Source: DATEVL01 sp035471625 (GTDB lineage: Bacteria > Chloroflexota > Anaerolineae > Anaerolineales > E44-bin32). From it: a DNA stretch of 45,897 nt. The position numbers and the translations under genes are program-made. The stretch covers positions 1-45,897 of the forward strand of contig DATIPT010000134.1 of the NCBI GenBank assembly GCA_035471625.1, read 5' to 3'. Within the stretch, counting starts at the first letter, position 1, and every line of letters begins with the position of its first letter. Below the pieces are notes generated by a model. It was given only the letters and a program-made list of their open reading frames with translations. It had not been told where the DNA came from and did no database searches. Shown here piece after piece: positions 39,030 through 45,897 of the stretch.

Positions 39030-39461
39030 ATGCCAGATCGAACTGCAAGTATCGATTGGACCGGGACTCTCGGGGAAGGGACCGGCGCCGTTCATCTTGG
39101 ATCGGGGGCGGCCCCGTTGGACTACCGCTTCGCGACGCGGTTTGAAGAAGAGCCCGGATCCAACCCGGAGGAACTGCTGGCCGGTGCCCTCGGTTCCTGC
39201 TTCACGATGGCATTGGCAGGTCGGTTGACCCGGGCCGGCACGGCTCCGGCCGCGCTCCATACGACCGCCAAGACCTCGATCACCAAGGTCGAAGGAAACT
39301 GGACGATCACGGGGATCACCCTTCAGATCAGCGGGACGGTCGAAGGACTCGACCAGGCCGATTTCGAAGCGCATGCGCGGGCGGCCAAGGATGCCTGCCC
39401 CGTGTCCCGTGCCCTCAAGGCGGTACCGATCGAGCTTGTCGTTGGTCCGCTCAGCTCGTAG
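39030..39461 (+). CDS. OsmC-like thiol peroxidase
   Basis: A 143-residue OsmC/Ohr-fold protein. Both conserved cysteines are present: Cys57 in ALGSCFTMAL (peroxidatic) and Cys123 in AKDACPVSRAL (resolving). The N-terminal WTGTLGEGTGAV and the NPEELLAGA helix are typical of OsmC rather than Ohr. It is expected to reduce organic hydroperoxides in the cytoplasm. An AAGGAGGG ribosome-binding site at 39016-39023 precedes the ATG. It lies 12 bp after thyX and closes the operon. Confidence 0.9.
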   Translation: MPDRTASIDWTGTLGEGTGAVHLGSGAAPLDYRFATRFEEEPGSNPEELLAGALGSCFTMALAGRLTRAGTAPAALHTTAKTSITKVEGNWTITGITLQISGTVEGLDQADFEAHARAAKDACPVSRALKAVPIELVVGPLSS

Positions 39462-39474
39462 CCGAGTTGGCTAC
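39458..39474. terminator. Hairpin spanning both stop codons of convergent genes
   Basis: A perfect 6-bp stem GTAGCC / GGCTAC with loop GAGTT. The left arm holds the TAG stop of the OsmC-like gene, and the right arm holds the reverse complement of the SURF1 TAG stop. The two coding regions are only 9 bp apart, and no other terminator is visible. Confidence 0.4.
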
Positions 39475-40220
39475 ACCCGGGTGCGCCGGATCCAGTAGGC
39501 ACCGCCGACGATGGCGGTGCCGGCGAACGCAAACCATTGCAGGGCATAGCTCAAGTGCGGACCCTCGCTGAGGTCCAGCTCGGGGGCTGGAATGGGCAGC
39601 TCGGGATCTCCCGAGTCGCTCTCCTGCATCAGGAACGCGTCCAAGACAGGCGCGGAAAGCTGTTGCCGGATCCCCGGGATGTACAAGGCGCGCCATTCTG
39701 ACAAAGGGGGCTCGCCCGGCGCGGGGATTGGATCGGCGAAGAACGACAATCCCGGCTCGCGCTGGCTCGGCATCAGGACCCCTGCGATTTCGACGATCCC
39801 CTCCGCCGACCAGCTTTCGGCAGAGCGGGTTCGGTAGTCTGGGTCGGAAATCCACCCGCGGTCGACCAGGAGTACGTCCTCTCGCCCCTCAAGGACCAGG
39901 GGCGTGACGATATGCACTCCTGCAATCTCGTCGAGGGAGCGGTTCGTTAGGTAGATTTCGCCAGAGGCATCGAAGGTTCCCCGCACTCGAGCGCGGCGGT
40001 ACGCCAGGTCGTCGACCTCGGCCAGATCGTCGGGCAACCGGATCGAGGGCTCCGCCAGCCGGGCTTCGATCGCCGCGTTCTGCTCCCGCCGTTGCCCAAG
40101 ACGGTCGAGCTGCCAGAAACCGAGCCGAACGCAGACGACGCCAAGGATCATCGCCAGGGCAAAGAAGCCCCATCGCCGAACGGCGTACGAACGGCTGGAC
40201 CGGACACCCTGGCCTCTCAC
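39471..40220 (-). CDS. SURF1-family protein
   Basis: A 249-residue SURF1/Shy1 protein, an assembly factor linked to haem insertion in cytochrome c oxidase. It has two membrane helices (about 13-33 and 225-243) flanking an extracytoplasmic domain. Signatures are LGFWQLDRLGQRREQN, YLTNRSLDEIAGVHIVTPL, LLVDRGWI and the C-terminal LSYALQWFAF. The start is taken as GTG 40220, 7 bp after the methyltransferase stop; no good ribosome-binding site marks it. No oxidase genes are in the window. It is the last gene of the era-methyltransferase-SURF1 set. Confidence 0.85.
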   Translation of the reverse strand: MRGQGVRSSRSYAVRRWGFFALAMILGVVCVRLGFWQLDRLGQRREQNAAIEARLAEPSIRLPDDLAEVDDLAYRRARVRGTFDASGEIYLTNRSLDEIAGVHIVTPLVLEGREDVLLVDRGWISDPDYRTRSAESWSAEGIVEIAGVLMPSQREPGLSFFADPIPAPGEPPLSEWRALYIPGIRQQLSAPVLDAFLMQESDSGDPELPIPAPELDLSEGPHLSYALQWFAFAGTAIVGGAYWIRRTRV

Positions 40221-40227
40221 GGCGGAC

Positions 40228-41184
40228 TCATCGGGACTTGGGCCGAGGGGTCTTCTTCCGGGCGGTCGCCGGCTTGGCCTTGGCGCCGCCGGACCGGCGA
40301 CGCGTCGCCGGTCGGTCCAAGGCGCCCAGGCGTTTCTCGGCAAGCTCCACGTACTCCCGATGGATCTCGAACCCCACGAAGTGCCTCCCCAGCCGCCGGG
40401 CGGCGACACAGGTAGTGCCCGAGCCGGCGAACGGGTCGAGCACCACGTCTCCTTTGAACGTGTAGAGCTCGATCAGGCGGCGGGGGAGTTCCTCGGGAAA
40501 GGGCGCCGGATGCCCGATCTTGCGGGCGGAAGCCGCGGGGAAGGTCCACACCGACTTGGTCCATTCCAGGAAGTCGTCGCGCGTGATCGTGCTGTTCCGG
40601 CCTTCGGACGGGCGGGAGAACGTTTCCTTGGAGAAGACCAGGACGTATTCATGGACATCCCGCAGAACCGGGTTGGAAGCGCTCCGCCACGATCCCCAGG
40701 CGGTGCTGGCGCTTGCGCTTCCGCCCTTGTCCCAGATGATCTCACCGCGCATGCGGAATCCGAGATCGAGCATATCTTGGACGATGAAGGCATGCAGCGG
40801 AAGGTACGGCTTCCGCCCCAGGTTGGCGACATTGACGCAAGCCCGGCCACCCGGCGAAAGAACGCGGTAGGTTTCGGCAAACACGCGCCGTAGAAAGGCG
40901 CGGTACTCGTCGAGTGTCAGGTCTTCGTCGTATTCCTTCCCGGCGTTGTACGGGGGCGAGGTGACCATCAACTGGATGCACCCGGCGGGAAGGACCGCCA
41001 TGTCTTCCGAGGATTCTGGGAAGATCCGGTCGACAGCCGTCGGCGGAACGGGGTTCTCCGGGCCGGGCCTGCGCTCCTCCGGCTCCAGGTCCCCGTACAT
41101 CCGGGCCTTGTAGAAGGGGCTCGAATCGTGGCTCACCCGGCCCGGAGAACCGAATGGGCTACTGGAGGTCTTGCGTCGAGTCAT
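40228..41184 (-). CDS. DNA methyltransferase, N4-cytosine or N6-adenine type
   Basis: A 318-residue site-specific methyltransferase of the beta class. The catalytic motif IV TSPPYN (75-80) comes first and the SAM-binding motif I DPFAGSGTT (250-258) comes near the end. S-P-P-Y motifs are commonest in N4-cytosine enzymes, but N6-adenine activity cannot be excluded. GRACVNVANLGR and EIIWDKGGS are typical of this group. A Lys/Arg/Ala-rich tail (about 290-318) may bind DNA. No restriction gene is adjacent, so it looks like an orphan methyltransferase. Its start overlaps the era stop as ATGA (41181-41184), indicating coupling. Confidence 0.88.
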   Translation of the reverse strand: MTRRKTSSSPFGSPGRVSHDSSPFYKARMYGDLEPEERRPGPENPVPPTAVDRIFPESSEDMAVLPAGCIQLMVTSPPYNAGKEYDEDLTLDEYRAFLRRVFAETYRVLSPGGRACVNVANLGRKPYLPLHAFIVQDMLDLGFRMRGEIIWDKGGSASASTAWGSWRSASNPVLRDVHEYVLVFSKETFSRPSEGRNSTITRDDFLEWTKSVWTFPAASARKIGHPAPFPEELPRRLIELYTFKGDVVLDPFAGSGTTCVAARRLGRHFVGFEIHREYVELAEKRLGALDRPATRRRSGGAKAKPATARKKTPRPKSR

Positions 41185-42119
41185 CGCGCCTCACCCGGGG
41201 TTGGGGGGAGGCGGAAGCCGAAGTCGGCCAAGGCCTTGGGATCGCTTCGCCAATTGGGCAAGACGCGGACCCGGAGTTCCAGAAAACACGAGCGCCCGCT
41301 CATCGCCTCGATCTCCTTGCGGGCTTCCGTCCCGATCGCTTTGAGGCGTTCTCCTCCACGTCCGATCACAATTCCCTTTTGGGATTCCCGCTCGACGAAG
41401 ATCGTGGCCAGGATATAGGCGCCGCCTGTGTCTCGCTCGCGGAACTCTTCGATCCGGACGGCAATGCTGTGCGGCAGTTCCTGGCGCAGCTGGCCCATGG
41501 CCGCGGCGCGAATCAAGTCGGCGGCGATATCGCGCTCGTAGGTCTCGGTGACCTGATCTTCGGGGAAGTAGGCCGGGCCTTCGGGAAGCAATTCGATGAG
41601 GCGTGCCAGCAGCGCGTCGCAACGGTCGCCGCGGGCGGCGGAGATCTCCCAGAATTCCCACGCGGGGAGCAGGGAGCGAAAGGCCAATGCGATGCCCTCC
41701 AAGCTGGACGAGGAGGCCAGGTCCATCTTGTTGAGCGCCGCGAGGCCGGCGATGGTAGGCGGGAGGAGAGACAGCGTGTCGGCCAGGAGACGATCTTCCG
41801 CCGTCGGCGGCTCGGAGGCGTCGAAGACGGCCAGGACGACGTCGGCGTCTTTGATCGCTTCTTGGGCGTCGTAGTTCAGGGCTTCCCCCAGGCGGTGTTG
41901 GGGCTCATGCAGCCCGGGCGTATCGACGAAGATGATCTGGGCCCCGGGAAGCGTGAGAATCCCCAGCTGACGGCGCCTCGTTGTCTGCGGGCGAGGCGAG
42001 ACGGCGGCCACGAGCTGGTTCAGGTACCGGTTGACCAGCGTGGATTTGCCGACGTTGGGACGTCCGGCGAGGGCGACGTAGCCAGCCTTGAAAGGCCGGA
42101 CGCTCGCGTTGGGATCCAT
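41181..42119 (-). CDS. era: GTPase Era
   Basis: A 312-residue Era. The GTPase domain has G1 GRPNVGKST (19-27), a switch with SPRPQTTRRRQLGI, G3 DTPGLHEPQHRLGEAL, and G4 as NKMD (about 137-140). The C-terminal KH domain (about 215-300) contains FVERESQKGIVIGRGGERLKAIG. It helps 30S ribosome maturation by binding the 3' end of 16S rRNA. It is the first gene of a minus-strand operon with the methyltransferase and SURF1. Its promoter lies so close that the transcript may be leaderless. Confidence 0.95.
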   Translation of the reverse strand: MDPNASVRPFKAGYVALAGRPNVGKSTLVNRYLNQLVAAVSPRPQTTRRRQLGILTLPGAQIIFVDTPGLHEPQHRLGEALNYDAQEAIKDADVVLAVFDASEPPTAEDRLLADTLSLLPPTIAGLAALNKMDLASSSSLEGIALAFRSLLPAWEFWEISAARGDRCDALLARLIELLPEGPAYFPEDQVTETYERDIAADLIRAAAMGQLRQELPHSIAVRIEEFRERDTGGAYILATIFVERESQKGIVIGRGGERLKAIGTEARKEIEAMSGRSCFLELRVRVLPNWRSDPKALADFGFRLPPTPGEAR

Positions 42120-42125
42120 GGGGCC

Positions 42126-42154
42126 ATTCTCCGGGCAAGCCGCGCGAGTGTCAA
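42126..42154 (-). promoter_or_regulatory. Sigma70 promoter of era
   Basis: On the minus strand a perfect TTGACA (42154-42149), 17-bp spacer, GAGAAT (42131-42126). The predicted start is at about 42119, the era ATG itself, so the mRNA may be leaderless. The -10 box overlaps a GGAG that could otherwise serve as a ribosome-binding site. Confidence 0.6.
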
Positions 42155-42171
42155 GGTGAGATGGAAAGAGC

Positions 42172-42183
42172 CGCGCATGCGCG
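42172..42183. promoter_or_regulatory. 12-bp palindrome between divergent era and tup promoters
   Basis: A perfect CGCGCATGCGCG palindrome in the 204-bp divergent region, upstream of the era -35 and about 80 bp upstream of the tup -35. It could be an operator, but GC-rich palindromes of this size also arise by chance. Apart from this and the two promoters, I see nothing else in the gap. Confidence 0.25.
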
Positions 42184-42264
42184 AGAGCGGCAGGGAGGAC
42201 ATTTTCGACGGAAAGGGCCGACCCGTACGGGATCGACTCGATGGGTTCCCCAGGGCAGGCCCGG

Positions 42265-42293
42265 TTGACGGCACGCCCCCCGAGCGTTATGAT
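42265..42293 (+). promoter_or_regulatory. Sigma70 promoter of the tup operon
   Basis: TTGACG (42265-42270), 17-bp spacer, TATGAT (42288-42293). The predicted leader of about 24 nt contains the GGGAGGA ribosome-binding site at 42311-42317. Confidence 0.75.
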
Positions 42294-42323
42294 CTCCCGA
42301 CATCACGCCCGGGAGGATCGATC

Positions 42324-43229
42324 ATGCTTCGGCGCCTCTGCCTTGCCTTCGTGGTGGGTCTCGCTCTTCTCCTGGCAGCCTGCGCGGCGCCCACGCAAAC
42401 GCCCAAGCCCCAACGCCTCCGTCTGGCGACGACGACCAGCACCTACGACTCAGGACTTCTCGACGCCATCTTGCCTGCGTACGAGCAGGCCCACGGGGTG
42501 CGGGTCGACGTCATCGCCGTCGGCACAGGACAGGCGATCGAGATCGGGAAGAGCGGCGACGTCGATGTCGTGCTTGTCCACACTCGCGCCCTTGAGGACG
42601 CGTTCGTCGCCGGCGGCTACGGCGTCGAGCGGCTCCCGGTGATGTTCAACGACTTCATTCTCGTCGGCCCGATCGACGACCCGGCGGAGATATCCGGGGC
42701 GCTGACGGCCACCGACGCCCTGACCCGGATCTACGACTCGCAGTCGACGTTCGTCTCTCGCGCCGATGACTCGGGCACGTACGCGCGCGAGCTGACGCTC
42801 TGGGAGATGGCGGGCCTGTCGCCGTCCCTAACCGACGCCTGGTATCTTCCGATCGGCCAGGGCATGGGGGAGACGCTGCTCTTCACCGAAGAGCAGAAGG
42901 GCTACACGCTTTCGGATCGAGGCACGTACCTTAGCATGGCCGAGAGCCTCCCAGGCCTGGGAATCTTGTTCGGGGGCCAGACGATCGCCGGCAACCCAGA
43001 TCCGGCCATGTTCAATCCGTATGGCGTGATCCAGGTCGCGCCCAAGGATCCTTCGGCGCCGGAGGCCGACCTGGCCAAGGACTTTGTCGACTGGCTGACT
43101 TCGCTCGAGACGCAAGCCTTGATTTCCGATTTCGGCGTCGAGACGTACGATCAGCCCCTCTTCTACCCGGCATCGCGTGCCTGGTGCGCCGACCGCGGGG
43201 CGGACTCCCCCGGCTGTTCCGGCTCCTGA
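42324..43229 (+). CDS. tupA: Tungstate/molybdate-type ABC transporter substrate-binding lipoprotein
   Basis: A 301-residue binding lipoprotein. The signal peptide ends in LLLAAC (Cys20). The mature part has the TupA/WtpA-like oxyanion-binding pattern: TTTSTYDSGLL (about 36-46), a phosphate-like TGQAIEIGKSGDVDVV, and ADDSGTYARELTLW (about 151-164). It should capture tungstate or molybdate at the cell surface for the permease downstream. TupA is favoured over ModA because of the TTTSTYDSGLL and DDSGTY motifs. GGGAGGA lies 6 nt from ATG 42324. It is the first gene of a four-gene operon. Confidence 0.9.
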   Translation: MLRRLCLAFVVGLALLLAACAAPTQTPKPQRLRLATTTSTYDSGLLDAILPAYEQAHGVRVDVIAVGTGQAIEIGKSGDVDVVLVHTRALEDAFVAGGYGVERLPVMFNDFILVGPIDDPAEISGALTATDALTRIYDSQSTFVSRADDSGTYARELTLWEMAGLSPSLTDAWYLPIGQGMGETLLFTEEQKGYTLSDRGTYLSMAESLPGLGILFGGQTIAGNPDPAMFNPYGVIQVAPKDPSAPEADLAKDFVDWLTSLETQALISDFGVETYDQPLFYPASRAWCADRGADSPGCSGS

Positions 43230-43233
43230 TACC

Positions 43234-43893
43234 TTGATCCAAGACCCGCAGGGCGTCTGGCCAGTCGTCCGGCTGACACTGATCGTCAGCGGTGCGGCGT
43301 TGGCGATCAGCGCCGCAATCGGCATTCCCATCGGAACATGGCTTGGCCTGGCGCGTTTTCGCGGACGGGCATGGGTCCGGGCGGTGATCTACACCGGCAT
43401 GGGCCTTCCCCCGGTCGTGGTGGGCCTGGCCGTCTACCTTCTTCTCTCGCGCAAGGGGCCCCTCGGAGACTTGGGTTGGTTGTTCACGCCGGCCGCCATG
43501 GTCGTGGCTCAGATCATCATCGCGTTCCCGATCGTCGCCGGCCTGACGTCGGCCGCCCTGGAGGCGCTCGACCCTGAGCTCTCGGCACAGGTCCGCTCGG
43601 TCGGGGCAAATGCGCGACAGGAGGCGCTGGTGCTTCTTCGCCAGGCCCGCGGCGGGCTGCTCGCAGCTTTGCTGGCGGCCTTCGGCGGGATCATCTCCGA
43701 GGTCGGGGCGGCGATGCTCGTCGGAGGCAACATCGAAGGACGGACGAGAGTCCTGAGCACAGCGGTCGTGCTCGAAACGCGGCGAGGCAACTTCGCCACG
43801 GCCATGGCTCTCGGCGGGACCCTCCTTTTCCTGGCCTTCGTGATCAACGCCGCACTGCTGCGCCTGAACGTCTCACCACGACTGCGTCGATGA
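43234..43893 (+). CDS. tupB: Tungstate-type ABC transporter permease
   Basis: An integral membrane permease of about 219 residues with five to six membrane segments. The EAA loop is recognisable as ALDPELSAQVRSVGANARQEAL. A GIISEVGAAMLVGGNIEGRTRVLSTA segment (broken across a turn) is typical of TupB/WtpB-like permeases. The start is uncertain. TTG 43234, 4 bp after the tupA stop, keeps the usual N-terminus. GTG 43177 would add 19 residues that read through the tupA end. It overlaps tupC by 4 bp (ATGA). Confidence 0.85.
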   Translation: MIQDPQGVWPVVRLTLIVSGAALAISAAIGIPIGTWLGLARFRGRAWVRAVIYTGMGLPPVVVGLAVYLLLSRKGPLGDLGWLFTPAAMVVAQIIIAFPIVAGLTSAALEALDPELSAQVRSVGANARQEALVLLRQARGGLLAALLAAFGGIISEVGAAMLVGGNIEGRTRVLSTAVVLETRRGNFATAMALGGTLLFLAFVINAALLRLNVSPRLRR

Positions 43894-44633
43894 CCGACTC
43901 TGCGTGCTATCGGCTGGAGGGGATCGAGTACTCGTATGGCGGGCGATGGCGCCTCGAGATCCCGCTCCTGGAGGTGATGGCCGGCGAGATCCTGGCACTC
44001 ATCGGACCAACCGGTGCCGGCAAGTCGACGCTGCTGCGCCTGCTCCATTTCCTTGAACCGCCGTCGACCGGGCGAATGGCGTTCGAGGGTCGGGAGATCG
44101 GGTACCCGCCGCCCTTGGAGCTGCGGCGCAGAGTCGGGATGATCTTCCAGCGGCCACTGATGCTCGCCGGTACGGTGCGGCACAACATCGCCATCGGCCT
44201 GAGGTTCCGAGGGGAGTCCGAAGGCGGGCGGGTCGAAGAGCTGCTGCGCCGGTTCGACCTGGAGGCGCTTGCCGATCGGGAGGCGAGGCTTATCTCGGGT
44301 GGGGAGATGCAGCGCGTGGCACTGGCCCGGGCATTGGCCTACGAACCGGCCGTCCTCCTTCTGGACGAGCCGGCGGCCAATCTTGATCCCGGACATGTAC
44401 GGGCGATCGAACGTATAATCCGGGAAGCACACGAGCTGGCAGGGCTGACGATGGTCGTCGCCACCCACAATCTCGCCCAGGCCCGTCGTCTCTCCCAGCG
44501 CACGGCCATGCTCAGCGCCGGTCGCCTGATCGAGGCCCAGCCGACAGAGAGGCTGTTCGCCAACCCGATGAGCCAGGTGACGGCCGACTACGTGTACGAA
44601 GAGACCCTCTTGGAGAGGCCCGAGTCGCCATGA
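43890..44633 (+). CDS. tupC: Tungstate-type ABC transporter ATP-binding protein
   Basis: A 247-residue ABC ATPase. Walker A is GPTGAGKST (39-47), the Q-loop is in MIFQRPLM, the signature is ISGGEMQRVALARAL, Walker B is VLLLDEPAAN and the switch His is in VVATHNL. It powers the TupAB importer. Its start overlaps tupB and its stop overlaps the DUF47 gene, both as ATGA. It has no C-terminal TOBE/MOP regulatory domain, unlike many ModC proteins, which fits the tungstate (Tup) group. Confidence 0.9.
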   Translation: MTDSACYRLEGIEYSYGGRWRLEIPLLEVMAGEILALIGPTGAGKSTLLRLLHFLEPPSTGRMAFEGREIGYPPPLELRRRVGMIFQRPLMLAGTVRHNIAIGLRFRGESEGGRVEELLRRFDLEALADREARLISGGEMQRVALARALAYEPAVLLLDEPAANLDPGHVRAIERIIREAHELAGLTMVVATHNLAQARRLSQRTAMLSAGRLIEAQPTERLFANPMSQVTADYVYEETLLERPESP

Positions 44634-45253
44634 AACTGTTCCGCCGCAAGAGCAAACCCGATCGGTTCATCGAACTTCTCATTCAGCAAGCCGAGTTCGC
44701 TGTGGTGGGGATGCAAGCCCTGCAGGAATACATCAAGCGGCGGGACGAGGGCCTCGCCAAGCGCGTCGGTGAAGTGGAGAAGGAAGCCGACGAGGTCCGC
44801 CGGATCCTGATCGATGAGCTGAATCGCACCTTCGTGACCCCGATCGATCGGGAGGATATCTTCGCCCTGTCGCTCAGTATCGACGACATCCTCGACTACG
44901 CGTACACCACGATCGAAGAGATGAACATGCTCGACGTCGAGCCGAATGCCTACGTTGAGAGGATGGTCTCACTCCTGACGGATGCCGCTCGCGAGATCTA
45001 CATGGGCGTGACCCGGCTTCAGGACCATCCCAACGTCGCCAATGACCATGCCGTTCGGGCCAAGGCACTTGAGAACCGGATGGAGACGGTCTACCGTGAA
45101 GCCGTCGCCAGCTTGTTTAATATGCCGCGCGACGTCGACCACGTTGTCGAGATGCTCAAGCTGCGCGAGATCTACCGCCATCTCTCGAACGCCGCCGACC
45201 GCGGCGACAACGCCGCCAACGTTATCGGCGACATCGTCGTCAAGCGGTTGTAA
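44630..45253 (+). CDS. DUF47 (PhoU-like) family protein
   Basis: A 207-residue helical protein of the DUF47/PhoU-like family. It has the typical FIELLIQQAEFAVVGMQAL start, VEKEADEVRRILIDELNRTFVTPIDREDI (the family's acidic metal-binding region) and a C-terminal LREIYRHLSNAADRGDNAANVIGDIV. Relatives usually partner Pit-type phosphate transporters and regulate uptake. Here the gene is coupled to tupC through an ATGA overlap, and no phosphate transporter is in the window. A role in the tungstate system is plausible but inferred. Confidence 0.88.
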   Translation: MKLFRRKSKPDRFIELLIQQAEFAVVGMQALQEYIKRRDEGLAKRVGEVEKEADEVRRILIDELNRTFVTPIDREDIFALSLSIDDILDYAYTTIEEMNMLDVEPNAYVERMVSLLTDAAREIYMGVTRLQDHPNVANDHAVRAKALENRMETVYREAVASLFNMPRDVDHVVEMLKLREIYRHLSNAADRGDNAANVIGDIVVKRL

Positions 45254-45436
45254 TCACCGCGACTTCCGTCAGGCCAGTTCGACGCTTTCCGTTGCAGGGG
45301 ACGGGCGTTGCACGCCCCGCGATTGGTTCGGCGCCCCAAGCCAGCCTGCCCTGAGCCAGGGGAAGGGTCGAACCGTTCCGATTGGGGCTGGCGCCTTTGG
45401 CGTGCCTCGTCCGGTGATGAAGGTTGGGGGAGCGCC
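45254..45436. other. Intergenic region with hairpin and repeat-like sequence
   Basis: The gap between the DUF47 gene and the recombinase end holds a 6-bp hairpin GGGCGT / ACGCCC (45303-45317) that could serve as a weak terminator. Further on, CTGCCCTGAGCCAGGGG followed by GGGTCGAAC (about 45346-45372) looks like the dispersed CTGCCCTGAGC...TCGAA repeat seen in many Chloroflexota genomes. Only one copy is in the window, so this is recall and not proof. Confidence 0.3.
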
Positions 45437-45897
45437 CTACCGGCGCCCGGAAAGGGCTTCGAGTTTGGCGCCGACCTCGCGCCACTGGATCTTGGAGAGG
45501 CCGAGCCGCTGGCGGATCCGGTCGGGATCGGTTCCGGAGCGGAACTCCCGCAGGGCGAAAGTCCAGCGACACATGTCAAATGAGAGATGGACCTGCAGGC
45601 CGGCCAGTTGGCCGAGGTCTTCCAGGACGTACTCGAGGCGCCTGGGCGACCACGGAAAGAGCCGATCGGTCGGTTCGTACTGGCGGCGGTACTCTTCGTA
45701 GGCGTCCGCCCAGGCCGAGTCGAGCGGAAGTTTCCGCTCCTTGTATCGCTTTCGGACGTCGTTGTAGCGGATGTGAAGGCTGGGTCCGTCGACCCCGCGA
45801 AGGTCCAGATGGTTGACGTGGATCGCCAGGCATTCTCCCTTCTTGATCCCGGTGTGCAGGAGCAAATGAACGAGGGTGAATGGACGGGCATCCGGAG
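45437..45897 (-). CDS. Tyrosine recombinase/integrase, C-terminal part (partial, degenerate)
   Basis: The reading frame is open from the right edge of the window to a TAG at 45437, so only the last 152 or so residues are seen. The fold follows tyrosine recombinases: LLHTGIKKGECLAIHVNHLDL, KERKLPLDSAWADAYEEY, and CRWTFALREFRSGTDPDRIRQ followed by RLGLSK. However, the catalytic set is altered. The first Arg (usually TGLRxxE) is Lys, the HxxR box reads DMCR, the LGH is LGL, and no Tyr is found near the end. It may be an inactive or decayed integrase, or a distinct family. N-terminus lies outside the window. Confidence 0.7.
   Translation of the reverse strand, partial: PDARPFTLVHLLLHTGIKKGECLAIHVNHLDLRGVDGPSLHIRYNDVRKRYKERKLPLDSAWADAYEEYRRQYEPTDRLFPWSPRRLEYVLEDLGQLAGLQVHLSFDMCRWTFALREFRSGTDPDRIRQRLGLSKIQWREVGAKLEALSGRR

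Noticed and set aside
41154..42323. An upstream in-frame extension of tupA running through the whole era gene on the other strand.
   Set aside because: The promoter, ribosome-binding site and lipoprotein signal peptide all place the true start at 42324.
1..45897. CRISPR arrays, tRNA or rRNA genes, insertion sequences and known anti-phage systems.
   Set aside because: No direct-repeat/spacer array, cloverleaf-like sequence, transposase or defence-gene cluster could be found by reading. The single DNA methyltransferase has no restriction partner nearby.

Overview
The window is GC-rich chromosomal DNA (roughly two-thirds G+C by eye) that is densely coded and has very short intergenic gaps. It most resembles a Chloroflexota chromosome, perhaps an Anaerolineae-like or related uncultured lineage. 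The reasons are the proline/threonine-rich lipoproteins with LysM and M23 domains, a DUF503 protein, a DHH-CBS-nucleotidyltransferase fusion, a two-domain ThyX, a serine/threonine kinase fused to AAA and TPR regions, and the lack of outer-membrane machinery. No rRNA, tRNA, CRISPR array or insertion sequence is visible, so the phylum call is inference.

Region 1 (1-5.9 kb) holds general functions: a DUF554 membrane protein, a membrane-anchored DsbA-like thiol oxidoreductase and a monoglyceride-lipase-like hydrolase. Two stand-alone response-regulator receivers, a tandem-GNAT protein with a TPR partner and a double-XRE regulator follow. Region 2 (5.9-15.6 kb) is a signalling island. Its minus-strand operon encodes a soluble histidine kinase with a zinc ribbon and an MshEN-like domain, then a GAF histidine kinase, then an OmpR-type regulator. 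Beside it lie a lone receiver, a 1198-residue Ser/Thr kinase-AAA-TPR protein with a GAF/SpoIIE-type phosphatase just upstream, and an SDR protein that lacks the usual catalytic Tyr and Lys.

Region 3 (15.6-26.3 kb) starts with a LipM-like octanoyltransferase and DUF503 pair, divergent from a GH13 amylase. It continues with the DHH-CBS-tRNA nucleotidyltransferase, a GNAT enzyme, and three tandem paralogous lipoproteins with M23 peptidase domains. Region 4 (26.3-30.1 kb) carries a type IIA topoisomerase A subunit with a histone-H1-like lysine-rich tail, and an EamA transporter.

Region 5 (30.2-39.5 kb) is the conserved transcription/translation operon nusA-ylxR-infB-rbfA-nrnA-truB-ribF. It runs directly into a fused double thyX and an OsmC-like peroxidase. 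It has a good sigma70 promoter and a structured leader, and it lacks rimP and ylxQ. Region 6 (39.5-42.3 kb) is a minus-strand era-DNA methyltransferase-SURF1 operon. Divergent from it, region 7 (42.3-45.3 kb) is a tungstate/molybdate-type ABC operon (tupABC) ending in a DUF47/PhoU-like gene. The right edge holds the C-terminal part of a degenerate tyrosine recombinase.

Most genes are packed into co-oriented, often overlapping (ATGA/GTGA) operons. Several -10 elements lie so close to start codons that leaderless transcripts are likely.
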